Counted from the first letter of the stretch, positions 7,417-16,334 are shown. The stretch: DNA of 64,000 bases from CAXBMB01 sp052078155 (GCA_052078155.1 JBQJBP010000001.1:62001-126000), one strand, 5' to 3'. A program made the numbers and translations. The notes: generated by a model from the sequence alone, not told the origin.

Positions 7417-9108
7417 GTGTACTCGCGTCGCGAATTTCTCCAGGTTGCTTTGGCCACCAGTGCGCTGGCTGGCGGTTTCGGTGGCTCTATTGCCAGCTTG
7501 TCTGCGGCTCAGGCCCTGTCTCAGGATGAGCTGCTGTCCTTCAACGCCACCGGCAACGTCACCCTGCTGCACGTGACAGACATGCACGCTCAGTTGGTGC
7601 CGGTTTACTTCCGTGAACCCTCAGTCAATCTGGGGGTCGGGGAAGTTTACGGCCTGCCACCCCACATCACCGGGGAAGCGTTCCTGAAGAAATACGGCAT
7701 CGCACCGGGCACCTCCGACGCCTACGCCATGAGCGATCAGGATTTCACCGAACTGGCCAAGACCTACGGCCGGATCGGCGGGGCTGACCGCCTGGCAACC
7801 TTGTTGAAAGCCATTCGGGCTGAGCGCCCGGGCAAGACCCTTTTCCTGGACGGCGGGGATACCTGGCAGGGGTCCTACACCTCTCACAAGACCCAGGGTG
7901 AAGACATGGTCAAGGTGATGAACGCCTTGGAAACCGATGCCATGACCGCCCACTGGGAATTCACCTACGGCACGGACCGGGTGGAAGAACTGATTGAACA
8001 GAACAACGGCGAGTTCCTGGCTCAGAACGTCCGGGATACGGAATGGGAAGAGCCGGTCTTTGAAGGGGCAGCCTTCTTTGAGCGGGGCGGTGTCAAAGTG
8101 GCTGTCATCGGTCAGGCCTTCCCCTATACGCCCGTTGCCAACCCCCGCTATAAAATCCCCACCTGGTCTTTCGGCATTCGCGAAGAAGCCGTCCAGGCCA
8201 AGGTGGATGAAGTGCGCGAAGCCGGGGCCGAACTGGTCGTGCTGCTGTCCCACAACGGCTTTGACGTGGACCGCAAACTGTCCGGCCGGGTCAAGGGCAT
8301 TGATGTGGTGCTGAGCGGTCATACCCATGACGCGGTGCCCGAGGCCGTCAAGGTGGGCAAAACCCTAATCATCGCCTCCGGCTCTCACGGCAAGTTCCTG
8401 TCCCGTCTGGACCTGGATGTGCGCGACGGTGAAGTCAAAGGCTACAACTACCGCCTGATCCCGGTTTTCTCCGACGTCATCACGCCAGATGCCGACATGG
8501 CCAAGCTGATTGCTGACATTCGCGCACCTTATGCAGACGAGCTTTCCCGGGTGCTGGGGCGCAGCGAAAGCCTGTTGTACCGCCGCGGCAACTTCAACGG
8601 CACCTTTGATGACCTGATCTGCCAATCCTTGCTGGAGCAGCGGGACGCTGAAATCGCGTTGTCACCCGGTTTCCGCTGGGGGGCGACGGTTCTGCCGGGC
8701 CAGGACATCACGGTGGAAGACGTCCACAACATGACCTCCATCACCTATCCCGCCGCCTACCGCTCTTCCATGAGTGGCCAGATGGTCAAGGACATCCTGG
8801 AAGACGTGGCCGACAACCTCTTCAATCCCGATCCCTACTATCAGCAGGGCGGGGACATGGTTCGTGTGGGCGGACTTGGCTACCGCATTGATCCGGCGAA
8901 GAAAATCGGCGAACGGGTGACCGAGATGGTGCATCTGAAATCCGGTAAGCCCATCGATCCGGGCAAAGACTACACCGTGTCCGGTTGGGCATCGGTCAAT
9001 GAAGGCACAGAAGGCCCGCCCATCTGGGACGTGGTCGGGGCCCACATTGAACATCACAAGACGGTCACCGTGACGCCGAACGATGCTGTGAAGGTGGTGG
9101 GCGCGTAA
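7417..9108 (+). CDS. soxB: Thiosulfohydrolase SoxB
   Basis: SoxB hydrolyses the terminal sulfone from carrier-bound intermediates, releasing sulfate, with a dinuclear manganese site in the periplasm. The 563-residue product has a Tat signal (SRREFLQVAL) and 5'-nucleotidase-family metal motifs: D55-x-H57 in HVTDMHAQ, GGDTWQGS, the variant TAHWEFTYG in place of GNHE, LLSHNG, and GHTHD. The C-terminal half is the 5'-nucleotidase substrate domain (NFNGTFDDLI, TYPAAYRS). GTG at 7417 has AGGAGG eight bases upstream and gives a proper Tat N-terminus; the ATG at 7387 would add ten residues before it and is less likely. Confidence 0.95.
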   Translation: MYSRREFLQVALATSALAGGFGGSIASLSAAQALSQDELLSFNATGNVTLLHVTDMHAQLVPVYFREPSVNLGVGEVYGLPPHITGEAFLKKYGIAPGTSDAYAMSDQDFTELAKTYGRIGGADRLATLLKAIRAERPGKTLFLDGGDTWQGSYTSHKTQGEDMVKVMNALETDAMTAHWEFTYGTDRVEELIEQNNGEFLAQNVRDTEWEEPVFEGAAFFERGGVKVAVIGQAFPYTPVANPRYKIPTWSFGIREEAVQAKVDEVREAGAELVVLLSHNGFDVDRKLSGRVKGIDVVLSGHTHDAVPEAVKVGKTLIIASGSHGKFLSRLDLDVRDGEVKGYNYRLIPVFSDVITPDADMAKLIADIRAPYADELSRVLGRSESLLYRRGNFNGTFDDLICQSLLEQRDAEIALSPGFRWGATVLPGQDITVEDVHNMTSITYPAAYRSSMSGQMVKDILEDVADNLFNPDPYYQQGGDMVRVGGLGYRIDPAKKIGERVTEMVHLKSGKPIDPGKDYTVSGWASVNEGTEGPPIWDVVGAHIEHHKTVTVTPNDAVKVVGA

Positions 9109-9216
9109 CGCGCCTCCGCCGGGGAGATGTCAGAGCGGTCGAGCGGAAGGTCGGAGTGCCTGCTGTTCGACTGCAAACAAGCTGAACATTTCGTGCATTT
9201 TGAGGCGGACTATGTC

Positions 9217-9244
9217 TTTACATATTCATTAATATGAATATTAT
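9217..9244 (+). promoter_or_regulatory. SqrR/SoxR-type operator inside the soxC promoter
   Basis: A perfect ATTC-N8-GAAT palindrome (9224-9239) fills the 16-bp spacer between a TTTACA -35-like hexamer (9217-9222) and a TATTAT -10-like hexamer (9239-9244). An ArsR-type dimer bound here would block RNA polymerase. The leader to soxC is about 30 nt. Confidence 0.68.
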
Positions 9245-9276
9245 AAAGTGATGTTCTTACCTGGGAGTGATCATTG

Positions 9277-10572
9277 ATGGATAAGAAGCGGGACAAGGGT
9301 GTGGCCACCGGGCCTCAAAGCAGCCGCCGATCCTTCTTAACCGGTGCGTTGGGCGCAGGTGTTGCCGGCGGGGCCGCTTTGGCAGCGGCTGGCCGTCCGG
9401 CGCTGGCCGGGGCTGAAAATCAGCCACCCAACATTCCGGAATGGAGCCGTTATCTGGGCGAGGGGGTGGACACCTATCCCTATGGACAACCCAGCGAGTA
9501 CGAGTCCGAGGTGGTCCGCCGAACGGTGCCCTGGCTGACGGCGGAGTCCATTTCCTCCATCAACTTCACCCCGCTGCACGAGCTGGAAGGGATCATCACC
9601 CCCAACGGTCTCTGCTTTGAGCGGCACCACGGGGGTATCGCCCATATTGATCCGGGTGATCACCGCCTTATGATCAATGGCCTGGTGGACAAGCCGTTGC
9701 TTTTCACCATGGATGACATCAAGCGTTTTCCGCGGGTAAACAAGGTTTTCTTCCTGGAATGCGCGGCCAACTCCGGCATGGAGTGGCGCGGTGCCCAGTT
9801 GAACGGTGCCCAGTTTACCCACGGCATGGTGCACTGTGTCATGTATACCGGTGTGCCCTTGAAGCTGATTTTGGAAGAAGCCGGTGTGAAGACCTCCGGC
9901 AAGTGGATCATGCCGGAAGGCGGCGATGCCTCTGGCATGACCCGGTCCATCCCCCTGGAAAAAGCTCTGGATGACTGTCTGGTGGCCTTTGCCATGAATG
10001 GTGAAGCCTTGCGGCCGGAACAGGGATATCCCCTGCGCCTTGTTGTGCCCGGCTGGGAAGGCAACATGTGGGTCAAGTGGCTGCGCCGCATCGAGGTGGG
10101 GGATCAGCCCTGGCATCACCGCGAAGAAACCTCCAAGTACACCGACCTGCTGGAAGACGGCAGCGCCCGGCGCTTTACCTGGATCATGGATGCCAAATCC
10201 ATCGTCACCAACCCCAGCCCACAGGCACCCTTGAAGCACAAAGGCTTCAATGTGCTCAGCGGTCTGGCCTGGTCCGGGCGCGGCACCATTGACCGGGTGG
10301 ATGTGACCCTGGATGGCGGCAAAAACTGGCGCCCGGCGCGCATCGATGGGCTGTCACTGGATAAGGCGCTGCACCGGTTCTATTTCGAGTTTGAATGGAA
10401 CGGGGAACCGCTGCTGATCCAGTCCCGCGCCATTGACTCCACCGGCTATGTGCAGCCGACCAAAGACGAACTGCGGGCTGTGCGCGGCACCAATTCCATC
10501 TATCACAACAACGGCATTCAGACCTGGCACGTTCAGGCCAATGGAGAGACGGAAAATGTTGAAGTATCTTAA
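9277..10572 (+). CDS. soxC: Molybdopterin sulfur dehydrogenase subunit SoxC
   Basis: SoxC, with cytochrome SoxD, removes six electrons from the sulfane sulfur left on SoxY. The 431-residue protein has a Tat signal (SSRRSFLTGALGAG), the sulfite-oxidase molybdopterin domain with the Mo-ligating cysteine C162 in FFLECAANSG, and a C-terminal Mo-co dimerisation domain (from about residue 290, with GLAWSGRGTIDRVDVTLDGG). ATG at 9277 follows GGGAG; the TTG one codon earlier is less likely. It overlaps soxD by 17 bases, so the two subunits are translationally coupled. Confidence 0.95.
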   Translation: MDKKRDKGVATGPQSSRRSFLTGALGAGVAGGAALAAAGRPALAGAENQPPNIPEWSRYLGEGVDTYPYGQPSEYESEVVRRTVPWLTAESISSINFTPLHELEGIITPNGLCFERHHGGIAHIDPGDHRLMINGLVDKPLLFTMDDIKRFPRVNKVFFLECAANSGMEWRGAQLNGAQFTHGMVHCVMYTGVPLKLILEEAGVKTSGKWIMPEGGDASGMTRSIPLEKALDDCLVAFAMNGEALRPEQGYPLRLVVPGWEGNMWVKWLRRIEVGDQPWHHREETSKYTDLLEDGSARRFTWIMDAKSIVTNPSPQAPLKHKGFNVLSGLAWSGRGTIDRVDVTLDGGKNWRPARIDGLSLDKALHRFYFEFEWNGEPLLIQSRAIDSTGYVQPTKDELRAVRGTNSIYHNNGIQTWHVQANGETENVEVS

Positions 10573-11224
10573 GTCCGTCGCCCCTTTGGCTCTGGTTCTG
10601 GGGCTGGGTGGATCGCTGCTTGCTCTGGACATCACCGCCGCACAGGCAGGTGGAAAGTTTGGCCTTGGGCGGGAAGCCACCCAGGAAGAGGTTGCTGCCT
10701 GGGACATTGACGTGCGCCCGGACGGTCTGGGCCTGCCGGAAGGGGCCGGATCCATTGCCGATGGCGAGGAGCTGTTTCTGGACCGCTGCGCCAGCTGTCA
10801 CGGGGATTTTGCGGAAGGTCTGGATCGCTGGCCGGTGCTGGCAGGGGGTCAGGGCACGCTGACCAGCGAGCGCCCGGTGAAAACCATCGGCTCTTACTGG
10901 CCCTACCTGTCAACGGTCTATGACTACGTCTATCGGGCCATGCCCTTTGGCGATGCTCAATCTCTGACCTCGGACGAAACCTACGCCATCGTGGCCTATC
11001 TGCTCTATATGAACGATGTTGTTGATGACGAAGAGTTTGTGCTGAGCAAAGACAACTTCACCTCTGTGCGTCTGCCCAATGAAGCTGGTTTCTTCGAAGT
11101 CGATGGGCCGGACATGCCTGGGCTGGACAAGCGTGAGGTTTGTGTCAGCGCTTGCAAAACTGACGTTGTCATCACCAAACGGGCAGCTGTGATTGATGTC
11201 ACCCCGGAAGAGACGACGGATTGA
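10556..11224 (+). CDS. soxD: Short cytochrome c subunit SoxD
   Basis: SoxD accepts electrons from SoxC and passes them to the respiratory chain. The 222-residue product has a signal peptide (residues 1-31, ending AQA) and a single c-haem site C78-A-S-C81-H82 with a likely axial methionine in YRAMPFGD. Paracoccus-type SoxD is a dihaem protein near 380 residues, so this is the short monohaem form. The C-terminal tail keeps a pair of cysteines, C196 and C200 (VCVSACKTD). The ATG at 10556 lies inside the 3' end of soxC, and a strong terminator follows. Confidence 0.92.
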   Translation: MLKYLKSVAPLALVLGLGGSLLALDITAAQAGGKFGLGREATQEEVAAWDIDVRPDGLGLPEGAGSIADGEELFLDRCASCHGDFAEGLDRWPVLAGGQGTLTSERPVKTIGSYWPYLSTVYDYVYRAMPFGDAQSLTSDETYAIVAYLLYMNDVVDDEEFVLSKDNFTSVRLPNEAGFFEVDGPDMPGLDKREVCVSACKTDVVITKRAAVIDVTPEETTD

Positions 11225-11262
11225 TTTCTTCCCTCCGGTTGATTTGACTGTCTCTTTCCGTT

Positions 11263-11300
11263 GAAAGCCGGTGCGTCTCCCGCCACCGGCTTTCTTTTTT
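11263..11300 (+). terminator. Intrinsic terminator after soxCD
   Basis: A perfect 11-bp stem (GAAAGCCGGTG / CACCGGCTTTC) with a 10-base loop is followed by a run of six T. It isolates soxCD from soxF. Confidence 0.93.
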
Positions 11301-11361
11301 CCGCCGTTTGTTTTTGTTTTGTATCTTTAGAGTAGATTGATTGGGGAAGGACGGGGCTTAG

Positions 11362-12690
11362 ATGGCATCCTTGAAAGGAAAGATCGGCCAGCGGCAACAA
11401 CAAAGCCGACGGCAGTTTATCCGAACCGGCCTGATGACAGCTGCCGGAACACTGAGCCTGCCTTACATCTCCCGGTCTTCCCGCGCAGCTGGCGCCCCCT
11501 TGAGAGTTCTGGTTTTAGGGGGAGGGATCGCCGGGGCCTCTGTGGCCCGCCTGCTGAACAGCTACGCACCGTCAGGCGCGTTTGAGATCACCTTGCTGGT
11601 GGGCCGGGCAGGTCTTTATCATCCGCCCTTTCTGCAAACGGCCGTCCAGCTGGGTCTCAGCAATCCCGTGGCCATCAATCTGAACCTGGCGTTGAGCCAG
11701 GAAGGCATCCTGGTGGACAGTTCCGATGTGACGGCCCTTGATCCTGTCAAAAAACAGGTCACCGTGCTGTCAGATCTGGGCGAGGGGACCCTGGACTATG
11801 ATTTGCTGGTGGTGGCGACCGGCATTGAACAGCAGTGGCAGGATCTGGAGATCACGCAAGGGGACCGGCTGCTCTCTCCCTGCTGGACTGCCGAAGAACG
11901 CTGCCAATCCCTGGTCCAGACCCTCAGGGACCTGCCGGACGGTGGCACCCTGGCTTTGCTGTCTCCGGCCCAGCCTTATCGCTGTCCCCCTGCGTTCTAC
12001 GAGCGGGTCTGCCTGATGGCCAATATCCTGAAGAAACAGGGCAAAGAGGCGCTTCTGCTGGTGCTGGATGAAAAGGACGACTATCCGCAGCAGGATCTTT
12101 TTGAAGCCGCCTATGCCGACTATTACGATGGCATGATCGAATGGGTGCCACGTGATTTTCACGGGGGCGTTGTTCGGATCGATGGAGAGGCCGGGCTGCT
12201 GGAAAGTGATTTTGAAACCTTTGAGGCCGATCTGATCCAGGCCTTCCCCCCACAGCAGGCTGCCCGGTTCCTGCAGGAAGCGGGTCTCACCGATGACAGT
12301 GGCTATTGTCCGGTTTCCGCCCCGGGGTTGCGCTCCCGGCAGGCCCAGGACATCTATGTGCTGGGCGATGCGGCAAGCACCGGGGCTCTGTCCAAGTCAG
12401 CCTCGTCGGCGGCCAATCAGGCTGAACTGGTGGTGCGGGACATCCTGCTGCGCAGCACGGGTGGGGACCAGGGGCTAGCCCAGCCCGAGATATCAGACCG
12501 CTGCTGGTCCTTCGTGGCACCGGATGATGCCATCTTCCTGAACAGCCGCTATGGCATGGAGGGGGATCACTTCACGCTGGAGGCCGTGGACAAATCGGCA
12601 GTCGAAGACAGCCAGGAAGTCCGTGCCGATAATGCTGCTGATGCCGGGGCCTGGCCCTTTCATATGATTGAAAAGGTCTATCTGGGGTAA
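11362..12690 (+). CDS. soxF: Flavoprotein SoxF (FccB-like sulfide dehydrogenase flavin subunit)
   Basis: SoxF/FccB-type flavoproteins oxidise sulfide in the periplasm and can restore activity of SoxYZ. The 442-residue protein has a Tat signal (QSRRQFIRTG), an N-terminal FAD Rossmann motif (RVLVLGGGIAGASVA), and a second GDAAST FAD motif near residue 337. Family cysteines appear in SPCW, YRCPPAFYERVC and SGYCPV; the last and an earlier one are placed to form the redox disulfide. The C-terminal 80 residues match the flavin-binding/tail domain of flavocytochrome c. No SoxE/FccA cytochrome partner is adjacent; the gene follows the soxCD terminator by 62 bp. Confidence 0.9.
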   Translation: MASLKGKIGQRQQQSRRQFIRTGLMTAAGTLSLPYISRSSRAAGAPLRVLVLGGGIAGASVARLLNSYAPSGAFEITLLVGRAGLYHPPFLQTAVQLGLSNPVAINLNLALSQEGILVDSSDVTALDPVKKQVTVLSDLGEGTLDYDLLVVATGIEQQWQDLEITQGDRLLSPCWTAEERCQSLVQTLRDLPDGGTLALLSPAQPYRCPPAFYERVCLMANILKKQGKEALLLVLDEKDDYPQQDLFEAAYADYYDGMIEWVPRDFHGGVVRIDGEAGLLESDFETFEADLIQAFPPQQAARFLQEAGLTDDSGYCPVSAPGLRSRQAQDIYVLGDAASTGALSKSASSAANQAELVVRDILLRSTGGDQGLAQPEISDRCWSFVAPDDAIFLNSRYGMEGDHFTLEAVDKSAVEDSQEVRADNAADAGAWPFHMIEKVYLG

Positions 12691-12721
12691 CCAGGACGAT
12701 CAATCCCGGGTGCGGGACAGC

Positions 12722-13381
12722 TCAGCCTTTGAAGTGCAGGGGACCTGCGCTCGTCGCCCCGACAGTCAGGGTCAGCTGGGCGAACGATTCGACCCAGTAA
12801 TCGGCAGCGGCCAGTTCTTCCTTTTTATGGGTGGTGCCGATGGCCAGAGAGGCCAAACCGCCCGCATTTGCCGCCAGGATCCCGGCTGGGGAGTCTTCCA
12901 GCACCAGGCAGTTTTCCGGGGCAAAGCCCATCTGTTCGGCAGCCATGACATAGCCGTCTGGGGCCGGCTTGCCGTTTTTCACCCGGTCCGCGGTCAAAAA
13001 CACTTCCGGCAGATCAATCCCGGCAAAGTTCAGTCGGGTGGTGGCGATGGAATCGGTGCCTGAGGTGTAGATAGCCCAGCGGTCACGGGGCAGTTGTGCA
13101 ACCAGCTCCAGCACGCCGGGATAGACGGACAAACCTTCCGTATCATTGGACTCAATCTCCACCAGCTTTTGCGCTTCCGCCTGGGCATCCAGGTGAGGGG
13201 CGGCCAGCTCAATGGTGGCGGCAGCCCGGCGTCCATGGACAAACTGGAAGAGATGCGCTTCGTCGATGTTGTTCTTCCTGGCCCAGTTCTTCCAGCTTCG
13301 GACGATCACCGGGGCGGAGTCCACCAGAACGCCGTCCAGGTCAAAAATCACGGCGTCAAAGCTGCGGTCGAGGTGTGTCAT
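12722..13381 (-). CDS. HAD-superfamily (subfamily IA) phosphatase
   Basis: The 219-residue protein carries all four HAD motifs: the nucleophile motif FDLDGVLVDS, YTSGTDS (motif II), KNGKPAPDGY with the motif III lysine, and LEDSPAG (motif IV). The cap (residues 20-85) is of the small helical C1 type found in sugar-phosphate and glycerol-3-phosphate phosphatases; substrate is not readable. It lies 39 bp downstream of the GlmU-like gene on the same strand and is probably the last gene of that four-gene operon, so a phosphorylated sugar of the same pathway is a reasonable substrate (inference). Confidence 0.9.
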   Translation of the reverse strand: MTHLDRSFDAVIFDLDGVLVDSAPVIVRSWKNWARKNNIDEAHLFQFVHGRRAAATIELAAPHLDAQAEAQKLVEIESNDTEGLSVYPGVLELVAQLPRDRWAIYTSGTDSIATTRLNFAGIDLPEVFLTADRVKNGKPAPDGYVMAAEQMGFAPENCLVLEDSPAGILAANAGGLASLAIGTTHKKEELAAADYWVESFAQLTLTVGATSAGPLHFKG

Positions 13382-13420
13382 GCAAATGGGCTCTTACTGG
13401 ATCAGGAGGAGGGAGGGGGC

Positions 13421-14527
13421 TTAGCTGTAAAGGGCCAGCAGCTCAGCCAATCTTGCCGGGGGATGTTGCTCCCGGCGGGCAAAGATGGTCTGGCAGTCTG
13501 CAGCAAAGCGCTCAGGCTGGTATCTAGCCCCCTTCAGGCCCCAGGTAAAGGGCGGCAGGTATTTGGGCGGGTTACCACCGAAGATGCAGCTTCCGCTATC
13601 CAGTACGGTGCCCGTGTTCAGCAGGGTGCCAATGGCGGTTTTGACACAATCGCCGATCAGGGACCCCAGCTTGATCTCTCCACTGTCGTGGATTTTTAGA
13701 TCCACGGAGTCTGCTGTTGCGGGATGGAAACTGGCGGGGGCCAGCAAACGCACCTGGCCGTAATTGTTTTTCAGGTCTGAGGTGGTGGTCAGCGCCCCCA
13801 GGTTCACCCAGCGGCCCACCAGGCTGTGGCCGACAAACCCCTCGTGATGCTTGTTGCTGAAGTCGTTGATGAGCGACGCTTCCAGCTCCCCGCCCAGCCG
13901 ACAGTTTTGTCCCACCACCATGCCGCCCAGCAGCCGGGCGTTGTCGATTTTGCTGTCTTCGCCCAGATAAAGCGGGCCTTGCAGATAGCTGAATTGCCCG
14001 ACCGAGGCATTGGCATCAATCAGAATGGGACCTGCTGTGGTGTCAAAGAAGGTGCCCGGCTGAATGTCGACGCCGGGGCCGCAGTAGAGGTCCTGCAGGT
14101 TGCCCCGCAGCCAGCAGCCTTCGGGCAGAGTGCTCAAGGGCTCCAGCTTCTTCTCAGCGATGGCCAGCTGGCGGTCGGCTTCAAGGCGGGCGGGCAGGGT
14201 CTTCAGCACCTCGATCGGATCGCAGTTGTCGGAAAGCTGAATGTCGTCGAAAAGGGCCTCCAGATCACTTGTCTGGCCGGACAGGTAGTCTGTCACCCTC
14301 TCTACATCGAACTCAGCCCGGTAACTAAGCAGGCCTTCGCATTCTGACATCAGCGCTTCGTAGGCCGCATTGGGATGGTAAAGGTAGAGAGCCGCCCCGG
14401 GATGGGTCCGACGGGTGCGTTCCAGCGGTGAAAAAATGCCGTTTCGGCTGGAGAAGATGGAAAAGAGGCGATTGTAGGGGCGCGTCAGCGGCAGATCGCG
14501 GTCTAGGAAGAGAATTTTCTGGGTCAT
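13421..14527 (-). CDS. GlmU-like putative sugar nucleotidyltransferase/acyltransferase
   Basis: The 368-residue protein resembles the alternative GlmU family (TIGR03991-like). It has a short degenerate N-terminal domain (ILFLDRDLPLTRPYNRLF) and then a left-handed beta-helix with hexapeptide turns (about residues 135-330). Conserved beta-helix segments include GPILIDANASVGQFSYLQGPLYLG, cut here to its landmarks GPILID, LQGPLYLG, KHHEGFVGHS and GALTTTSDLKNNYG. The canonical GlmU pyrophosphorylase motif near the N-terminus is not evident. Family members are predicted to act on hexosamine-1-phosphate or its nucleotide sugar; the real substrate is unknown. Its start overlaps the DUF2867 stop by four bases. 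Confidence 0.75.
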   Translation of the reverse strand: MTQKILFLDRDLPLTRPYNRLFSIFSSRNGIFSPLERTRRTHPGAALYLYHPNAAYEALMSECEGLLSYRAEFDVERVTDYLSGQTSDLEALFDDIQLSDNCDPIEVLKTLPARLEADRQLAIAEKKLEPLSTLPEGCWLRGNLQDLYCGPGVDIQPGTFFDTTAGPILIDANASVGQFSYLQGPLYLGEDSKIDNARLLGGMVVGQNCRLGGELEASLINDFSNKHHEGFVGHSLVGRWVNLGALTTTSDLKNNYGQVRLLAPASFHPATADSVDLKIHDSGEIKLGSLIGDCVKTAIGTLLNTGTVLDSGSCIFGGNPPKYLPPFTWGLKGARYQPERFAADCQTIFARREQHPPARLAELLALYS

Positions 14528-15123
14528 GGTGTGGCAATTTTCTTCAGCGAGTTCTGCACAATGGGGCCGTGGGCGAGACCCACGGGAAGCATATAGACTT
14601 TTCCAAAGAAATTGTGCGTCAAAACTGACGTTGTGATCCGCAGGGTTTTTTCGCCCGGGGACGTCTGGCTGAGCCCGAGGGCCAGCAGCACCGATAAATG
14701 ACGGTCGCGGGAGGTTAACAAAAGGGTGTCAGCTGCAAGACCTTCGACCCGAAAGAAATCCAGCTTGTCTCCCTTACTGGGCGGCTGGCCGGGATTTTTC
14801 TCCCCAAATCCCCGAATGGCCGTCACGCCTCCCAGGGCTGACAGCCGGTCACGCAGCCAGAAAGCCAGCCGCAAAAAGTAGGAAGGCTGGCCGGTCATCT
14901 GGCAATAGGCCTCGTAGGCCGTCAGGTCAGCGGGGACCTGTTGGGTTGCCTGGTGGAAGAAGTGCAGGTCTGCCCTGGGGGCGATTACAAAGGACTGGCT
15001 GGCGGCGTCCCAGGGCAAGTCAGCAGGTGCGCCATTGAGTACAGCGTCACGGCCTCTGTCCTTAGATAGGGTTGGAGACGCTGACAGGGCTTGTGACGGG
15101 CTCTCTTGTTGTGAGGATGTCAT
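14524..15123 (-). CDS. DUF2867-like protein
   Basis: The 199-residue soluble protein has the DUF2867 landmarks: a central segment SRDRHLSVLLALG and a C-terminal segment VLTHNFFGKVYMLPVGLAH. The first 35 residues are Ser/Ala/Gln-rich and probably disordered. The biochemical role of DUF2867 is not known. It overlaps the upstream nucleotidyltransferase-like gene and the downstream GlmU-like gene by four bases each, so the three are translationally coupled and probably serve one pathway. Confidence 0.75.
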   Translation of the reverse strand: MTSSQQESPSQALSASPTLSKDRGRDAVLNGAPADLPWDAASQSFVIAPRADLHFFHQATQQVPADLTAYEAYCQMTGQPSYFLRLAFWLRDRLSALGGVTAIRGFGEKNPGQPPSKGDKLDFFRVEGLAADTLLLTSRDRHLSVLLALGLSQTSPGEKTLRITTSVLTHNFFGKVYMLPVGLAHGPIVQNSLKKIATP

Positions 15124-16049
15124 AGCTGCGTGTCGCGGAAGGTGTGCTTTTTCTTGCTGATGGAAAAATCCCCGAACTCATTCAGTTCGGCCGAATAAAA
15201 CAGGCTGCCTTCCAGGTCTTCAGAGCTTTTGATTTTGCCGCCATAGATCTTGTCATAGAGCTGCTCCTGTTCTGCCAGGGCAGCCAGATAGAGCTCGTTC
15301 AACCTCTGGTCCAGACCCCGTTGCGACAGCAGGGCTTTGCAGTCGTCCAGAATGCTGCCGTGTTGAAAGACAATCTCGCTTTCATTGATCACCTTGGTGG
15401 CAATGCGGTTCTTCAGGCTGTCCAGGTTCAGCTGCCGGGACACTTCTGAAGGGGTTTTGACAATGAAGTCCACTTCCTCGCGGTGGCTGGGGTGTTTCAA
15501 GTAGAGGGTTTTCAGCTGTAACAGGGAGCGTTCGATGGGGGCTTTCAGGCTGGCGTAGCGGTCGTCGATCAGAAACACCAGGTCGATGTCCGACCCGCGC
15601 ACCGGCAGACCGGTGGAGATTTCCCAGCGGGTTTCTTCGTGGGCCATGTTGTACGCGATGTCCCCGCCGACAAAGACACCAAACTGATCCAGCCTCTCCC
15701 GGAATTCGCCATAGGTTTCTATGGCAATCTGCCGGGCGAGCAGACGTTTGCGGGCGGAGATCATGGCGTAATGATCCTGCATCTCCAGAACCCGGTCCTC
15801 AACCGCTTCCCGGTCGAATCCAAAGCAGGTGTAGTTCAAAAAGCCCCGCAGGAAGGAGGGACTGATGCGCACGCCATTGGGCGAATCTTCATCAATGCGC
15901 AGGTAGCGGGTTGGCAGGATCTGTCTGTGCAACCCGTCAACCGCGCCCAGATTCTTGGCCAGATCAAGGATTGGCTGCTTGACCAGCGAGACCAGCTCGG
16001 CTCCTGTCACGGTGCCCTTTTCCCTGATGTAACGCTCAAATTTCTTCAT
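15120..16049 (-). CDS. Nucleotidyltransferase-fold protein of unknown function
   Basis: I do not recognise a named family. The 309-residue protein shows a nucleotidyltransferase-like signature: F-V-G-G-D at 126-130, GSDIDLV at 152-158 with acidic pair D154/D156, and a third acidic residue D194 in EEVDFIV on a later strand. The spacing between GG and DxD is longer than usual, with an insert of about 20 residues. The N-terminal 115 and C-terminal 90 residues are helical and charged. It is the first gene of the four-gene minus-strand operon inside the sox island. Adenylyl- or other nucleotide transfer to a small molecule or protein is inferred from the fold only. Confidence 0.6.
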   Translation of the reverse strand: MKKFERYIREKGTVTGAELVSLVKQPILDLAKNLGAVDGLHRQILPTRYLRIDEDSPNGVRISPSFLRGFLNYTCFGFDREAVEDRVLEMQDHYAMISARKRLLARQIAIETYGEFRERLDQFGVFVGGDIAYNMAHEETRWEISTGLPVRGSDIDLVFLIDDRYASLKAPIERSLLQLKTLYLKHPSHREEVDFIVKTPSEVSRQLNLDSLKNRIATKVINESEIVFQHGSILDDCKALLSQRGLDQRLNELYLAALAEQEQLYDKIYGGKIKSSEDLEGSLFYSAELNEFGDFSISKKKHTFRDTQL

Positions 16050-16202
16050 GCTGTCGAGAGTCGCCGATCACCGGGGGAAGGGGAAAAAGAACGGCAGCGG
16101 TGCCGCCGGGAAGACGCTAACAAGTCTCGGCCCCAATAGGCAGAGCAAAAACTCCGGTACCGGCAAAAAATTGCGGCGACACAGGGGATGCTGTGCCGCC
16201 GC

Positions 16203-16334
16203 TGGAGCATGATCGGTTTAGTTAGAAGCGCTTTGCGCCTGTACCTAAACCGTGACTCATCCTCTAAAACACTGAAAAGAGTTTCACGATTTAGGCGTTA
16301 TCACGCAGTGGTTCCTCTTAAACCCATTTGAGTC
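16203..16334 (-). repeat. Dispersed double-hairpin repeat, copy A
   Basis: This is a nearly complete inverted copy of the 138-bp element described at 57859-57996. The right-unit end GAGCATGATCGGTTTA is intact and the left-unit end is decayed (AAACCCATTTGAGTC). It fills most of the space between the nucleotidyltransferase gene start and the soxH-like gene stop. Confidence 0.85.
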
